From NCBI RefSeq assembly GCF_034353875.1, contig NZ_CP133784.1:5422501-5486500 (forward strand): a stretch of DNA of 64,000 nt, in the 5' to 3' direction. The translations under genes and the position numbers were made by a program. Of the stretch, positions 7,256 to 15,656 are shown piece after piece (positions within the stretch are counted from its first letter, which is position 1; each line of letters begins with the position of its first letter). Source of the DNA: Pseudomonas sp. MH9.2 (lineage in GTDB: Bacteria > Pseudomonadota > Gammaproteobacteria > Pseudomonadales > Pseudomonadaceae). Under the pieces are notes generated by a model that saw nothing but the letters and a program-made list of their open reading frames with translations, was not told the DNA's origin and did no database searches.

Positions 7256-8938
7256 ATGAGCCTCCTAACGCGAAATCCGAGATTTATGACGGTTTTAGTT
7301 ATTTTTTGCTCTCTAGCGATAGTCCTTATGGCGAGAATTACCTATCTTTCTATTTTTTCTCATGAGTTTCTAAACGACGAAGGCCGCAAACGATCTACGC
7401 GCCTAATTGAGACAATTCCAGTTCGCGGCACCATTTTTGACCGATTCAATCAGCCCATGGCGGTCTCTACCCCCGTAAGCACAATATGGGTTAACCCTAA
7501 ACAATTTTCTCCAACAAAACAGCAAGTAGAATTATTAAGCGAGCATCTTAATATTGATGCTTCACGAATTAGCTATTTGAAATTGAATACCCAAGGAAAA
7601 TCGTTCGCCTATTTAGCAAGAAGGGTTTCTCCAGAGACCGCGAAAAAGGTAGAAGCCTTGTCTATTTTCGGAGTTTATGAGCGAAAAGAGTACAAGCGAT
7701 TCTACCCCCAATCATCGATGTTAGCTCAGACGTTAGGCTTTACCAATATTGACCAGAAAGGCATCGAAGGCATTGAGCTAATGTATGATCAGCGACTTTC
7801 AGGAGCGTTTGGCCTTGAAGAGCTCACCTTGAACTTACACAAACGCGTCACAAGAGAAATCCTTGTTCACAAGCCCCTGACTCCTGGAAAAAATGTATAC
7901 CTGACAATAGACTCCACCCTGCAATACTACGTTGAAAAAGCGCTATGGAAAGCACTTGCATATAATAAAGCCCAGTCTGTGAGCGCAATTCTTATACACG
8001 CAAAAACAGGAGAGATACTGGCGATATCCACAGTGCCTTCATTCAATCCTAATTCTCGAAAAAGCTTTAGCCCGAATGTGATTCGAAATCGTGTATTTAC
8101 TGATGTGTATGAGCCGGGTTCAGTAATAAAACCATTCAGCATGGCCGCCGTGTTAACGGCAGGTATCGTTGACAAAAACGCTATGATTCAGATAGCGCCA
8201 GGTTTTGTTAAGATCAATGGCTATACTATTCGTGATGTGGGAAGGGATGATCAGTTAGATCTAGCAGGTATCATTCGTCGATCCTCTAATGTTGGCATGA
8301 GTAAAATCGCAATACCAACAGGTGGAAAAATCATCTCTCAAATGCTACTTGACCTGGGATTCGGAAATAGCACCTCCGTCTTTTTTCCTGGAGAAAGTGT
8401 TGGTTCTGTTCCAACTAGGACAGCATGGTCGGATATAGCCACTGCGAGCCTTTCATACGGATACAGTTTGTCGGTCAATTTGGCTCAATTGGTTCAGGCC
8501 TATACCGTTTTTGCAAATAATGGAGACCTGATTCCATTATCGATAATAAAAAACGAAGCTCATCCACCCCGAAACGTCATGAAACCGGAGGTCGCGAACA
8601 GGATTCTGGAAATGCTGGTGCACGCAGTTGATGGGCCTGGGGCAGGAGGAAAGCGCGCAGCAATCAAAGGTTATGTAATTGCCGGAAAAAGCGGAACATC
8701 ACGCAAGGCGTCCAGAGGCGGATATCAAAACAACGCATACAGAGCCATGTTCGTGGGTATTGCACCGGCCAATGCACCTGAGTTCATCATGGCTGTTTTG
8801 GTGGATGAGCCCACCGCTAAAGGTTACTTCGGAGGAGCGATTGCAGCACCTATTTTCAAGGAGGTTTTAGAGGACGTGCTTCGCATCAGAAATGTACAGA
8901 GTGATCAAAGCCAGACTCTACCAGCAGTCCAGGGTTGA
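7256..8938 (+). CDS. Class B penicillin-binding protein, FtsI/PBP3-like transpeptidase
   Basis: A 560-residue inner-membrane D,D-transpeptidase that would cross-link peptidoglycan from the periplasmic side. One N-terminal membrane anchor (about residues 10-30) is followed by the PBP dimerisation domain (R-G-x-I-x-D-R-F-N-Q-P-M-A-V-S). The transpeptidase domain has all three active-site motifs: S289-V-I-K, S343-S-N and K478-S-G-T. The length and order match FtsI and the second FtsI-like PBP (PbpC type) of Pseudomonas. The ATG at 7256 has CAGGAA upstream. The gene is visibly richer in A and T than its neighbours and sits alone between two IS5-family elements, outside any division cluster. It is therefore most likely an acquired extra PBP. 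All catalytic residues are present. Confidence 0.88.
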   Translation: MSLLTRNPRFMTVLVIFCSLAIVLMARITYLSIFSHEFLNDEGRKRSTRLIETIPVRGTIFDRFNQPMAVSTPVSTIWVNPKQFSPTKQQVELLSEHLNIDASRISYLKLNTQGKSFAYLARRVSPETAKKVEALSIFGVYERKEYKRFYPQSSMLAQTLGFTNIDQKGIEGIELMYDQRLSGAFGLEELTLNLHKRVTREILVHKPLTPGKNVYLTIDSTLQYYVEKALWKALAYNKAQSVSAILIHAKTGEILAISTVPSFNPNSRKSFSPNVIRNRVFTDVYEPGSVIKPFSMAAVLTAGIVDKNAMIQIAPGFVKINGYTIRDVGRDDQLDLAGIIRRSSNVGMSKIAIPTGGKIISQMLLDLGFGNSTSVFFPGESVGSVPTRTAWSDIATASLSYGYSLSVNLAQLVQAYTVFANNGDLIPLSIIKNEAHPPRNVMKPEVANRILEMLVHAVDGPGAGGKRAAIKGYVIAGKSGTSRKASRGGYQNNAYRAMFVGIAPANAPEFIMAVLVDEPTAKGYFGGAIAAPIFKEVLEDVLRIRNVQSDQSQTLPAVQG

Positions 8939-9179
8939 TTTGACACAGAACGTTTTGCGACGGCCTGACATTAGGTAGAAGCGAACATACCCGACGTTCA
9001 TCAGGGTGGCACTTTTTTATCAATGAAAGTCATTCGTTGAGATCTATCACAGCCTTATATCTGTTGAGCTTTTGAGTGCGTAGGGCATCACAATACATGA
9101 TCCATGGGCCTCAATCCGCGACACCAAAGGCCCCATGAGGGACTCATGCCCCGGGCTGACAAAATCAGCTGCCAACTAG

Positions 9180-10340
9180 GGAGGGTCTGAAGTAAGCAGC
9201 CGTTTTTAACGGCCTCGCTGTTTGAGGTTCAAAAAACGGCGACTGAATCGAAAATCAGACCTTTCCTCCTCTCAGTTCAGTTCGCTGTTTTTTGCTGAAT
9301 AACACCTTTTCAGGGCTAATTGTCCGCATCACAGGCGCACCTCGCCTGCATTCAACAGCCGTTTTCGCATCATCCACAGGTTCGATAAGGCAAACAGTGT
9401 GGTCTGTTGTACGGTGTTTTTCACCACGCCTCGGAAGCGGACTTTCGTATAACCAAACTGGCGCTTAATCACCTGGAATGGATGCTCAACTTTGGCCCGG
9501 ACTTGAGCTTTCGCGTATTCGATTTTTCGGCGTATGCGACCGATCAGGCTCTTTTTTGCATGCTTCTTATAGCTACTGGGTCGCGCTGCGATCGACCAGA
9601 TCATCTGCCGGTGTTGATGCTCCGGACGCTTCTCCACGCCGGTGTAACCGGCATCGCCAGAGACGTAAGTTTCCTCGCCATGCAGCAACTGATCGACCTG
9701 AGTCACGTCCGCCACATTCGCCGCCGTACCCACTACGCTATGCACCAGACCGGATTCAGCATCGACACCGATGTGCGATTTCATCCCGAAATAGTACTGA
9801 TTTCCTTTCTTTGTCTGGTGTATTTCGGGGTCGCGTTTACCATCCTTGTTCTTGGTCGAACTGGGCGCATGAATGATCGTCGCATCGACCACAGTACCTT
9901 GGCGTAGCAGCAAACCTCGGTCGCCCAAATAGCCGTTGATGACCTGCAAAATTCCACCGGCCAGCTCATGTTTTTCCAACCGCCAGCGGAAGTTGAGGAT
10001 CGTGGTTTCACCCGGAATCCGATCCAAATGCAGCCCGGCAAACTGGCGCAGAATCGTGGTTTCGTAGAGGGACTCTTCCATCGCCGGGTCGCTGTAGCCG
10101 AACCAGTTTTGCATCAGATGAACCCGCAGCATGGCCATCAACGGATACGCCGGACGACCGCCTTCGCCCTTCGGATAATGCGGCTCGATCAATGCAATCA
10201 GGAAACGCTCGCGGCGGGTTTGCTTACGTTTGCCAGCGTATTCGGCATCAGCGAAGGACATTTGCTTCATCGGGGCTCAACCGTTCAGTTCGTGGGACAG
10301 GCGTTTTTCACCAGATTTGGAAGTCTTTTTCAGAGTTTCC
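9180..10340 (-). mobile_element. IS5-family insertion sequence, full length but with internal deletion
   Basis: The ends form an imperfect inverted repeat: GGAGGGTCTGAAGTAAG from the left and GGAAACTCTGAAAAAGA inward from the right. The element is flanked by CTAG at 9176-9179 and CTAA at 10341-10344, so the two presumed target copies differ by one base. The 1161-bp length is consistent with a roughly 1.2-kb IS5-group element that has lost 36 bp. Confidence 0.8.
9329..10270 (-). CDS. IS5-family transposase, probably inactive
   Basis: 313 residues of a DDE transposase with the N-terminal DUF772-type region (KRKQTRRERF), then VVDATIIHAPSSTKN, YYFGMKSHIGVDAESG, VSGDAGYTGVEKRPE and the C-terminal RAKVEHPFQVIKRQFGYTKVRFRG, which carries the catalytic glutamate. 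Compared with the fragment at 6432-6920, about twelve residues are missing after RERFL. The text runs straight into IALIEPHYP, so the helix around E-M-D-x-V-V-x-W is gone while the frame is kept. I therefore expect reduced or no activity, although the catalytic motifs remain. Confidence 0.85.
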   Translation of the reverse strand: MKQMSFADAEYAGKRKQTRRERFLIALIEPHYPKGEGGRPAYPLMAMLRVHLMQNWFGYSDPAMEESLYETTILRQFAGLHLDRIPGETTILNFRWRLEKHELAGGILQVINGYLGDRGLLLRQGTVVDATIIHAPSSTKNKDGKRDPEIHQTKKGNQYYFGMKSHIGVDAESGLVHSVVGTAANVADVTQVDQLLHGEETYVSGDAGYTGVEKRPEHQHRQMIWSIAARPSSYKKHAKKSLIGRIRRKIEYAKAQVRAKVEHPFQVIKRQFGYTKVRFRGVVKNTVQQTTLFALSNLWMMRKRLLNAGEVRL

Positions 10341-10374
10341 CTAACGCTTTCTGTCCTTCGTATGCAGCTCCTGT

Positions 10375-10752
10375 TCACCGGCGGGTATAAATCACCATCA
10401 AAATAGCCCCTTGTACCGACCCTGCACTGTGTGCCGCGTCCGGAGCCCGGCAACAGTAGTCGCCGACGTTCAGTGTTCTATCCTGATCATAAAGTGAGCC
10501 TTGCAGTACGAACAGTTGTTCAAGCTCCCCTTTATGGGTATGGCTGGCGACATGAGCGCCTGCGTCGACTTTCATCAATAGGGTCTTTTCACCGCGTTCG
10601 GTGTCCTCGAACAGCGGTTTGATCCAGAAACCTTCAGCCGTTGTCGGCAGCCAATCATCAGCCGAAGACGAGTAATAGGTAGAGCCTTCGACCGGCCCGT
10701 GAGTGCCGTGTTTTCCAGCGATTCTCCAGAATGGTGTTTCATTTTTTGACAT
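10375..10752 (-). CDS. ChrR-type cupin domain protein
   Basis: A 125-residue single-domain cupin. The metal-binding motif H-T-H-K-G-E-L-E-Q (after GAHVAS) and the second motif around P-D-A-A-H-S are both present, as is the W-x-P-T-x-x-x-G-F-W-I-K-P-L stretch common to the ChrR/DAD-type cupins. Such proteins bind Zn or Fe and may be dioxygenases or sensor domains; the activity here is unknown. I start it at the ATG at 10752, which has AGGTGA upstream, rather than at the GTG four codons earlier. It follows the demethylase gene by 29 bases on the same strand and is probably co-transcribed with it. Its 3' end lies only 30 bases from the IS5 target site. Confidence 0.75.
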   Translation of the reverse strand: MSKNETPFWRIAGKHGTHGPVEGSTYYSSSADDWLPTTAEGFWIKPLFEDTERGEKTLLMKVDAGAHVASHTHKGELEQLFVLQGSLYDQDRTLNVGDYCCRAPDAAHSAGSVQGAILMVIYTRR

Positions 10753-10781
10753 GTTTGTCTTCACCTGGGCAGCGGGTTCGT

Positions 10782-12818
10782 TTACAAGTCCTTGACCAGT
10801 CTCAACGCATCGTAGATCGCTGCGTGGGTGTTACGCGCAGCCACCGCATCGCCAATGCGAAACAACTGGAATCTGCCCTCCGGGTTGGTCACTAGCTGTT
10901 GCGGGTTGCCGACGATCAGGTCCTGATGTTCAACCACGCCACCGTTGCTCGAGGCGGATTTCAATTCGAAGTACAGTTCGTCCAGCGGTCGGGTGCCGTG
11001 GTTGACCACCACTTGATCGACCCGCCGGACCTTGCGTGCACTGCCGTAGTCACTGTCGATCATCGCCAGCAGATATTGACCTTCGCGCTCGACGGCGAGC
11101 AGTCGGAAGGTGACGGTGAAGGTGGTGTCCAGCGCTTGCAGTGAGCGCATGTAGGGCACCAGGTTCATCGCCATGACTTCCGGTGCGAAGGTCCGGTCCG
11201 GTGTCATGATCTCGATTTTTGCGCCACTTCGGGCGATGAACTCGGCCGCCTGCAGGCCCGCATGATCACCGGCGTCGTCGAACAGCAGGACATTGCGCCC
11301 GGGTTTCACATCCCCGGAGATAATGTCCCAGGCCGAGACCACCAGCTCATTGCCTGCCGAGAGAATCTCGGTGTGGGGCAGGCCGCCGGTGGCGATTATC
11401 ACCACGTCCGGGTTTTCGTCGTGGACAGTGCTGGCCTCGGCCCAGGTATTGAAACGAAAGCTGACACCTCGGGCCATGCACTGGGCCATGCGCCACTCGA
11501 CGATGCTGATCATTTCCCGCCGCCGCTCCGATTGCGCAGTGAGCCGAACCTGGCCGCCGGCCTGGTTGGTGGCTTCGAATACCACTACCTCATGACCGCG
11601 CTCGGCCGCCACTCGCGCCGCTTCCAGCCCGGCGACACCAGCACCGACAATCACGATTTTGCGTTTTCTCGCCGCCTTGGGGATGTCATGAGGCATAGTG
11701 GTTTCACGGCCGGTGGCCGGGTTGTGGATGCAATAGGCCGCACCGCCCTGGTAGATCCGGTCCAGGCAATAGTTGGCTCCGACACAGGGGCGAATATCCT
11801 CTTCGCGTCCCTCGATAATTTTGCGCACGATATGTGGATCGGTCATGTGCGCGCGGGTCATGCCAACCATGTCGATCTTTCCCGAGGCGATGGCATGGCG
11901 GGCGGTGGCGACGTCCGGAATTTTCGCCGCATGAAAGGTGGGGAAGTCGGTGGCGGCGCGAATCTCTCCGGCGAAGTCCAGGTGCGGCGAGTTGCGCATG
12001 CCCTGGATCGGAATTACGTCGGTCAGGCCGGCGTCGGTGTCGATATGGCCGCGGATAACGTTGAGAAAGTCCACCATGCCGCTGTCTTTCAGGCGCCTGG
12101 AGATGTCCAGACCGTCGGCCGGGGTCAGTCCGCCGGGCATTTGCTCGTCGCCGGTATAACGCACGCCGACGATGAACTCATGGCCGACGCGCTGGCGAAT
12201 GGCGCGGAGGATGTCGAAGGTAAAACGCAGCCGGTTGTCGATGGAACCGCCATACGGGGCATCGAGGTCGTTGGTCAGCGGCGACCAGAACTGATCCATC
12301 AGATGCCCGTAGGCCTGCAGTTCGATGCCATCCAGGCCCGCAGCTTTCATCCGCTCGGCGGCGTCCGCATAGTCCTTGATGATTCGTTCCACATCCCAGT
12401 TTTCCATCTTCTTCGGGAAAGAGCGATGGGAGGCTTCGCGCTCGAATGACGGTGACACCACGGGCAACCAGTCCCCCTTGTCCCAGCGTGTGCGCCGACC
12501 GAGGTGGGTCAACTGGATCATGACCGCCGCGCCATGTTCGTGGCAGGCGTCGGTGAGGTCTCTCATCCAGCCGACCACCTCATCCTTGTAGGCCAGGATG
12601 TTGTTGAACACCGGTGGGCTGTCTCGCGAAACCGCAGCAGACCCCGCCGTCATGGTCAGGGCCACGCCAGCCTTCGCCCGTTCAACGTGGTAGGCGCGAT
12701 AGAGGTCCTTGGGCATGCCATCTACGGGATAGGCCGGCTCGTGGGCGGTGGTCATGATGCGGTTTCTGAGAATCAGGTGCTTCAACTGATAGGGCTGGAG
12801 GAGCGGATCATTCAGCAT
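10782..12818 (-). CDS. OYE-type FMN/Fe-S/FAD oxidoreductase, putative N-methylproline or dimethylglycine-type demethylase
   Basis: A 678-residue protein. Residues 1 to about 360 form an Old Yellow Enzyme barrel (LILRNRIMTTAHEP, IQLTHLGRR, DGIELQAYGHLMDQFWSP, GLTPADGLDI). An iron-sulphur cysteine cluster follows, C-V-G-A-N-Y-C with a third cysteine eleven residues on. An FAD/NAD-binding domain starts at about residue 389 (KIVIVGAGVAGLEAA). The family includes 2,4-dienoyl-CoA reductase, trimethylamine dehydrogenase and the demethylases DgcA and N-methylproline demethylase. The C-V-G-A-N-Y-C form, with alanine at one usual cysteine, is what I recall for the demethylase branch. The neighbouring betaine/proline-type transporter and ProC-like reductase support an N-methylated proline compound. 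The ATG at 12818 has GGAGAG upstream. It is divergent from a TetR regulator. Confidence 0.75.
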   Translation of the reverse strand: MLNDPLLQPYQLKHLILRNRIMTTAHEPAYPVDGMPKDLYRAYHVERAKAGVALTMTAGSAAVSRDSPPVFNNILAYKDEVVGWMRDLTDACHEHGAAVMIQLTHLGRRTRWDKGDWLPVVSPSFEREASHRSFPKKMENWDVERIIKDYADAAERMKAAGLDGIELQAYGHLMDQFWSPLTNDLDAPYGGSIDNRLRFTFDILRAIRQRVGHEFIVGVRYTGDEQMPGGLTPADGLDISRRLKDSGMVDFLNVIRGHIDTDAGLTDVIPIQGMRNSPHLDFAGEIRAATDFPTFHAAKIPDVATARHAIASGKIDMVGMTRAHMTDPHIVRKIIEGREEDIRPCVGANYCLDRIYQGGAAYCIHNPATGRETTMPHDIPKAARKRKIVIVGAGVAGLEAARVAAERGHEVVVFEATNQAGGQVRLTAQSERRREMISIVEWRMAQCMARGVSFRFNTWAEASTVHDENPDVVIIATGGLPHTEILSAGNELVVSAWDIISGDVKPGRNVLLFDDAGDHAGLQAAEFIARSGAKIEIMTPDRTFAPEVMAMNLVPYMRSLQALDTTFTVTFRLLAVEREGQYLLAMIDSDYGSARKVRRVDQVVVNHGTRPLDELYFELKSASSNGGVVEHQDLIVGNPQQLVTNPEGRFQLFRIGDAVAARNTHAAIYDALRLVKDL

Positions 12819-12874
12819 CGTCAAGACTCTCCGGAAGAGGGCAAGGACCTAAGTTGAAATTACGTTAGGGTGAA

Positions 12875-12913
12875 ATGTACACCTGTGTCAACAAGATAGA
12901 CATAGGTGTACAT
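12875..12913. promoter_or_regulatory. Palindromic operator between the demethylase and tetR genes
   Basis: ATGTACACCTGTGTCA (12875-12890) and the reverse complement of ATGTACACCTATGTCT (12898-12913) match at 14 of 16 positions around a 7-base spacer. The palindrome lies in the 135-base divergent intergenic region and is the obvious binding site for the TetR-family protein encoded beside it. Confidence 0.7.
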
Positions 12914-12953
12914 TTTACTTGCGCGGTATCGGGTGAGCGACTAGGATCGAGTC

Positions 12954-13613
12954 ATGAACGAACAAACCAAAGCGGTAGAAACAGGCTGGAGAGGGTCCCT
13001 GGAAGGGTGGCTCGATGCAGCGTATGAAAGCCTGACCGAGTGCGGTGTCGACACGGTGCGGGTGATGCCACTGGCCAAAAAACTGGGGCTGTCGAGAACC
13101 AGTTTTTACTGGTTTTTCAAGGATCGTGAAGAGCTGCTCGTCGCATTGATCGAGCGCTGGCGGGTGAAGAATACTGGCAATCTGATCGCCCAGACCGAGT
13201 GTTATGCCGAAAGCATTGCTGAGGCGATGCTCAACGTTTTCGACTGTTGGCTGAACCCGGACCTGTTCGATTCTCAGTTTGAATTTGCCATGCGCAGCTG
13301 GGCCTTGCAGTCCGCCGAAGTGGCCGAACATATCCGGGTGGCCGACATTGCCCGGCGCGAAGCCCTTATCCGGATGTTCGTGCGTTTCGACTATGCATTT
13401 GACGCCGCCGATGTGCGGGCTCGAACGATTTACCTGACGCAGATTGGCTATATCAGCACCAACACCCGAGAGGATGTCGGGGAGCGAATGCGGCGGATTC
13501 CAGAGTACGTGAAGATATTCACCGGCCAGGAACCACTGGATCGCGAATTGAAACGCTTCTACTCCCGCCATGGGTATGTGATGGATGAAGTTTCACCGCC
13601 AACCCCTGACTGA
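12954..13613 (+). CDS. TetR/AcrR-family transcriptional regulator
   Basis: 219 residues. The N-terminal helix-turn-helix is clear: AAYESLTECGVDTVRV, then LAKKLGLSRTSFYWFFKDREELL (about residues 22-64). A helical ligand-binding domain follows with no close relative I recognise (W-A-L-Q-S-A-E-V-A-E-H and Y-I-S-T-N-T-R-E). TetR proteins usually repress a divergent or downstream operon until a small ligand binds. Here the gene is divergent from the demethylase, with a strong palindrome between them, and the ProC-like gene and transporter lie downstream on its own strand. It likely governs uptake and breakdown of the same methylated amine. The ligand is unknown. Confidence 0.82.
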   Translation: MNEQTKAVETGWRGSLEGWLDAAYESLTECGVDTVRVMPLAKKLGLSRTSFYWFFKDREELLVALIERWRVKNTGNLIAQTECYAESIAEAMLNVFDCWLNPDLFDSQFEFAMRSWALQSAEVAEHIRVADIARREALIRMFVRFDYAFDAADVRARTIYLTQIGYISTNTREDVGERMRRIPEYVKIFTGQEPLDRELKRFYSRHGYVMDEVSPPTPD

Positions 13614-13646
13614 CCGCAACTTCTGACTGACGAAGGCAGGTTCAAA

Positions 13647-14486
13647 ATGTTCGACGAGCCCACGATAGGTATTATCGGCGGATCGGGATGGCTTGGCCGC
13701 TCGATAGCCCAGGCGATGCTCGACAGGGCTTTTATCCAGCCCGGTGCGTTGGTGCTTTCGAACCGCTCCGCAAGCAATCCATTATCGAGTCCCAAGTGGT
13801 CGCAGGTGATGGTAACGCGCAACAATCAGGAACTGGTGGAACGTTGTGATGTGGTCATCGTGTCCGTACGCCCCGAGCAGTTTGTCGATGTAAAGATTTT
13901 TGCTGAAAACCGACTGGTGATTTCGTTGATGGCCGGCGTGTCCCTGGAAGACGTGATGCAGCGTACTGGCAGTCGGCAGGTGATTCGCGCCATGGTCAAT
14001 GCCGCCGCAGAGATCGGCAGGTCCTATACGCCCTGGTTGGTCACGCAAGAGGTCACCGACGAGCAGAAAGCGTTCGCCCAGCGGCTGTTCGAAATCTTCG
14101 GCAGCGCCGATGAAGTCTTCACCGAACACCAGTTGAATTACCTGACAGCGCTGGTGGGAACAGGGCCTGCTTACCCGGCGTTGCTGGCTCGCAGCCTGTT
14201 CCAACATGCCGTGAACAGTGGCTTGCCTCCCGCCATTGCCCGACGCGCAGCCAATGCGGTGGTGGTGGATGCCAGCCAACTGATCGGCAATGGACACTCC
14301 GTCGATGAACTCCTGCAAGCGTTCGTCAGCTATCGCGGCGTCACAGCTGCGGGCCTCGAAGCCATGATTGCAAACGGCTTCGATAAAACAATAAAAGCAG
14401 GTCTGGATTCGGCGACCTCAGTCGCCAGTTCGATGAGTCCAATTGCCCATTCTGCTGACACGAAAGAAGGTCCAATGACGCGGTAG
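13647..14486 (+). CDS. Pyrroline-5-carboxylate reductase-like protein (ProC family)
   Basis: A 279-residue NAD(P)-dependent protein. The N-terminal Rossmann motif is IGIIGGSGWLGRSIAQAML. It is followed by the ProC landmarks VVIVSVRPEQF, QVIRAMVNAAAEIG, LTALVGTGPAYPALL and the C-terminal SYRGVTAAGLEAM, which corresponds to the G-G-T-T-x-x-G/A signature. True ProC makes proline from pyrroline-5-carboxylate. This paralogue is divergent (G-G-S-G-W-L-G for the usual G-x-G-N-M) and sits between a TetR gene and a betaine-type transporter. I infer an auxiliary role on pyrroline or N-methylpyrroline intermediates rather than biosynthetic proline formation. The start at 13647 follows AAGGCAGG. Confidence 0.72.
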   Translation: MFDEPTIGIIGGSGWLGRSIAQAMLDRAFIQPGALVLSNRSASNPLSSPKWSQVMVTRNNQELVERCDVVIVSVRPEQFVDVKIFAENRLVISLMAGVSLEDVMQRTGSRQVIRAMVNAAAEIGRSYTPWLVTQEVTDEQKAFAQRLFEIFGSADEVFTEHQLNYLTALVGTGPAYPALLARSLFQHAVNSGLPPAIARRAANAVVVDASQLIGNGHSVDELLQAFVSYRGVTAAGLEAMIANGFDKTIKAGLDSATSVASSMSPIAHSADTKEGPMTR

Positions 14487-14527
14487 TTGGCCCTCCTTAA
14501 CTCTGGCCGCAATCGAGGTTAGCGTTT

Positions 14528-15529
14528 ATGAATATAAAGTTTTTCTCGAAGACAGGACTTGCACTAGGGATCATGGCCTTCAGTGGTTGGGTATCAGCGT
14601 CTGAGTGTGGTGATGTGACGATCGCCAACATGAACTGGCAATCGGCTGAAGTGATGGCCAACGTTGACAAGCTGATTCTCAATGCAGGCTACGGTTGTAA
14701 TGCCGATCTGGTGACGGGGGATACAGTACCAACCATCACCTCAATGGTCGAAAAAGGTCGGCCCGATATCGCCCCTGAAGGTTGGATCGACCTGGTTCCT
14801 GAGGTCGCCAAGACGGGTATTCAAAGCGGTAATCTGGTTCAGGCAGCGAGCTCGTTATCCGACGGTGGCTCTCAAGGCTGGTGGATTCCGAAATACATCG
14901 CCGATGCCCATCCGGACATCAAGAGTTTCGACGATGTGAAGAAGCATCCCGAACTCTTCCCGGCCCCTGACGACGCAAAAAAAGGCGCGATCTACAACGG
15001 CCCGCAAGGTTGGGGCGGCACCGTGGTAACGGCCCAGTTCTACAAAGCCTACGGGTTTGAAAAGGCCGGTTTTGTGCTGGTTGACACCGGTTCGGCGGCG
15101 GCGCTGGACGGGTCCATTGCCAAAGCCTACGAGCGCAAGGCGCCTTGGCTGGGGTTTTATTGGGCACCCACCGCCTTGTTGGGCAAGTACCCAATGGTGA
15201 AGCTGGAAAATGGTCATGCTGTCGATCCGGTGGAGTGGAAGCGTTGCAACACGGTCGCCGACTGTTCTGATCCCCAACCCAATGGCTGGCCGATCGATCG
15301 GGTATTTACCTTGACCACCAAGTCCTTCTCCACTCGTTCGCCAAACGTCATGGCGTACCTGAACAAGCGCGCCTGGTCCAACGAAACGGTGAACAAACTG
15401 ATTGCCTGGATGACCGATAACCAGGCCACCGGCGAGGAAGGGGCCAAGTACTTCCTGAAAAACAACGAAGCACTCTGGCGTCAGTGGGTCACTCCCGAAG
15501 CGTCTGGCAAGATCAAGGCTGCGCTTTAA
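14528..15529 (+). CDS. Glycine betaine/proline-type ABC transporter, substrate-binding protein
   Basis: A 333-residue exported protein with a signal peptide ending near SGWVSA/SECGD (about residue 24) and an OpuAC (PF04069) ligand-binding fold. Family landmarks include VTIANMNWQSAEVM, a long G-x-P-D-I-A-P-E-G-W segment and GWWIPKYIADAHPDIKS. The tryptophans typical of quaternary-amine binding are plentiful (GWWIPK, GPQGWGG, PWLGFYW). It would capture betaine-like substrates in the periplasm for the permease and ATPase that follow. The gene starts at an ATG preceded by CGAGGTTAGCG. A stable hairpin follows its stop, which often raises the level of the binding protein over the membrane components. 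Confidence 0.85.
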   Translation: MNIKFFSKTGLALGIMAFSGWVSASECGDVTIANMNWQSAEVMANVDKLILNAGYGCNADLVTGDTVPTITSMVEKGRPDIAPEGWIDLVPEVAKTGIQSGNLVQAASSLSDGGSQGWWIPKYIADAHPDIKSFDDVKKHPELFPAPDDAKKGAIYNGPQGWGGTVVTAQFYKAYGFEKAGFVLVDTGSAAALDGSIAKAYERKAPWLGFYWAPTALLGKYPMVKLENGHAVDPVEWKRCNTVADCSDPQPNGWPIDRVFTLTTKSFSTRSPNVMAYLNKRAWSNETVNKLIAWMTDNQATGEEGAKYFLKNNEALWRQWVTPEASGKIKAAL

Positions 15530-15540
15530 ACCCTCGGGTC

Positions 15541-15568
15541 AATGCAGCCCGTTGCGGCATGCTGCATT
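15541..15568 (+). other. Intergenic hairpin between binding-protein and permease genes
   Basis: AATGCAGC pairs perfectly with GCTGCATT across a 12-base loop and is not followed by a T run. A processing or stability hairpin here would protect the upstream substrate-binding-protein message relative to the permease part. Confidence 0.5.
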
Positions 15569-15656
15569 GCCCCTTGCGCGCCGATAAAAATAAAAACACC
15601 CGTGTATTGAAATGACCTGCCAGCGTTCTTACGGTCTTCTACAAAAGGGGAATGTT

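Noticed and set aside
9407..9907. 166-codon plus-strand frame inside the IS5 element
   Set aside because: It is antisense to the transposase, and its hydrophobic end has no family support.
6432..10340. Composite transposon carrying the PBP gene
   Set aside because: Both IS5 copies face the same way, but their transposases are clearly divergent, the left copy is truncated, and no shared outer target duplication is visible.
10782..12818. 2,4-dienoyl-CoA reductase (FadH) assignment for the OYE-type enzyme
   Set aside because: The domain layout is shared, but the iron-sulphur motif has C-V-G-A-N-Y-C and the neighbours are a betaine-type transporter and a ProC-like gene, not beta-oxidation genes.
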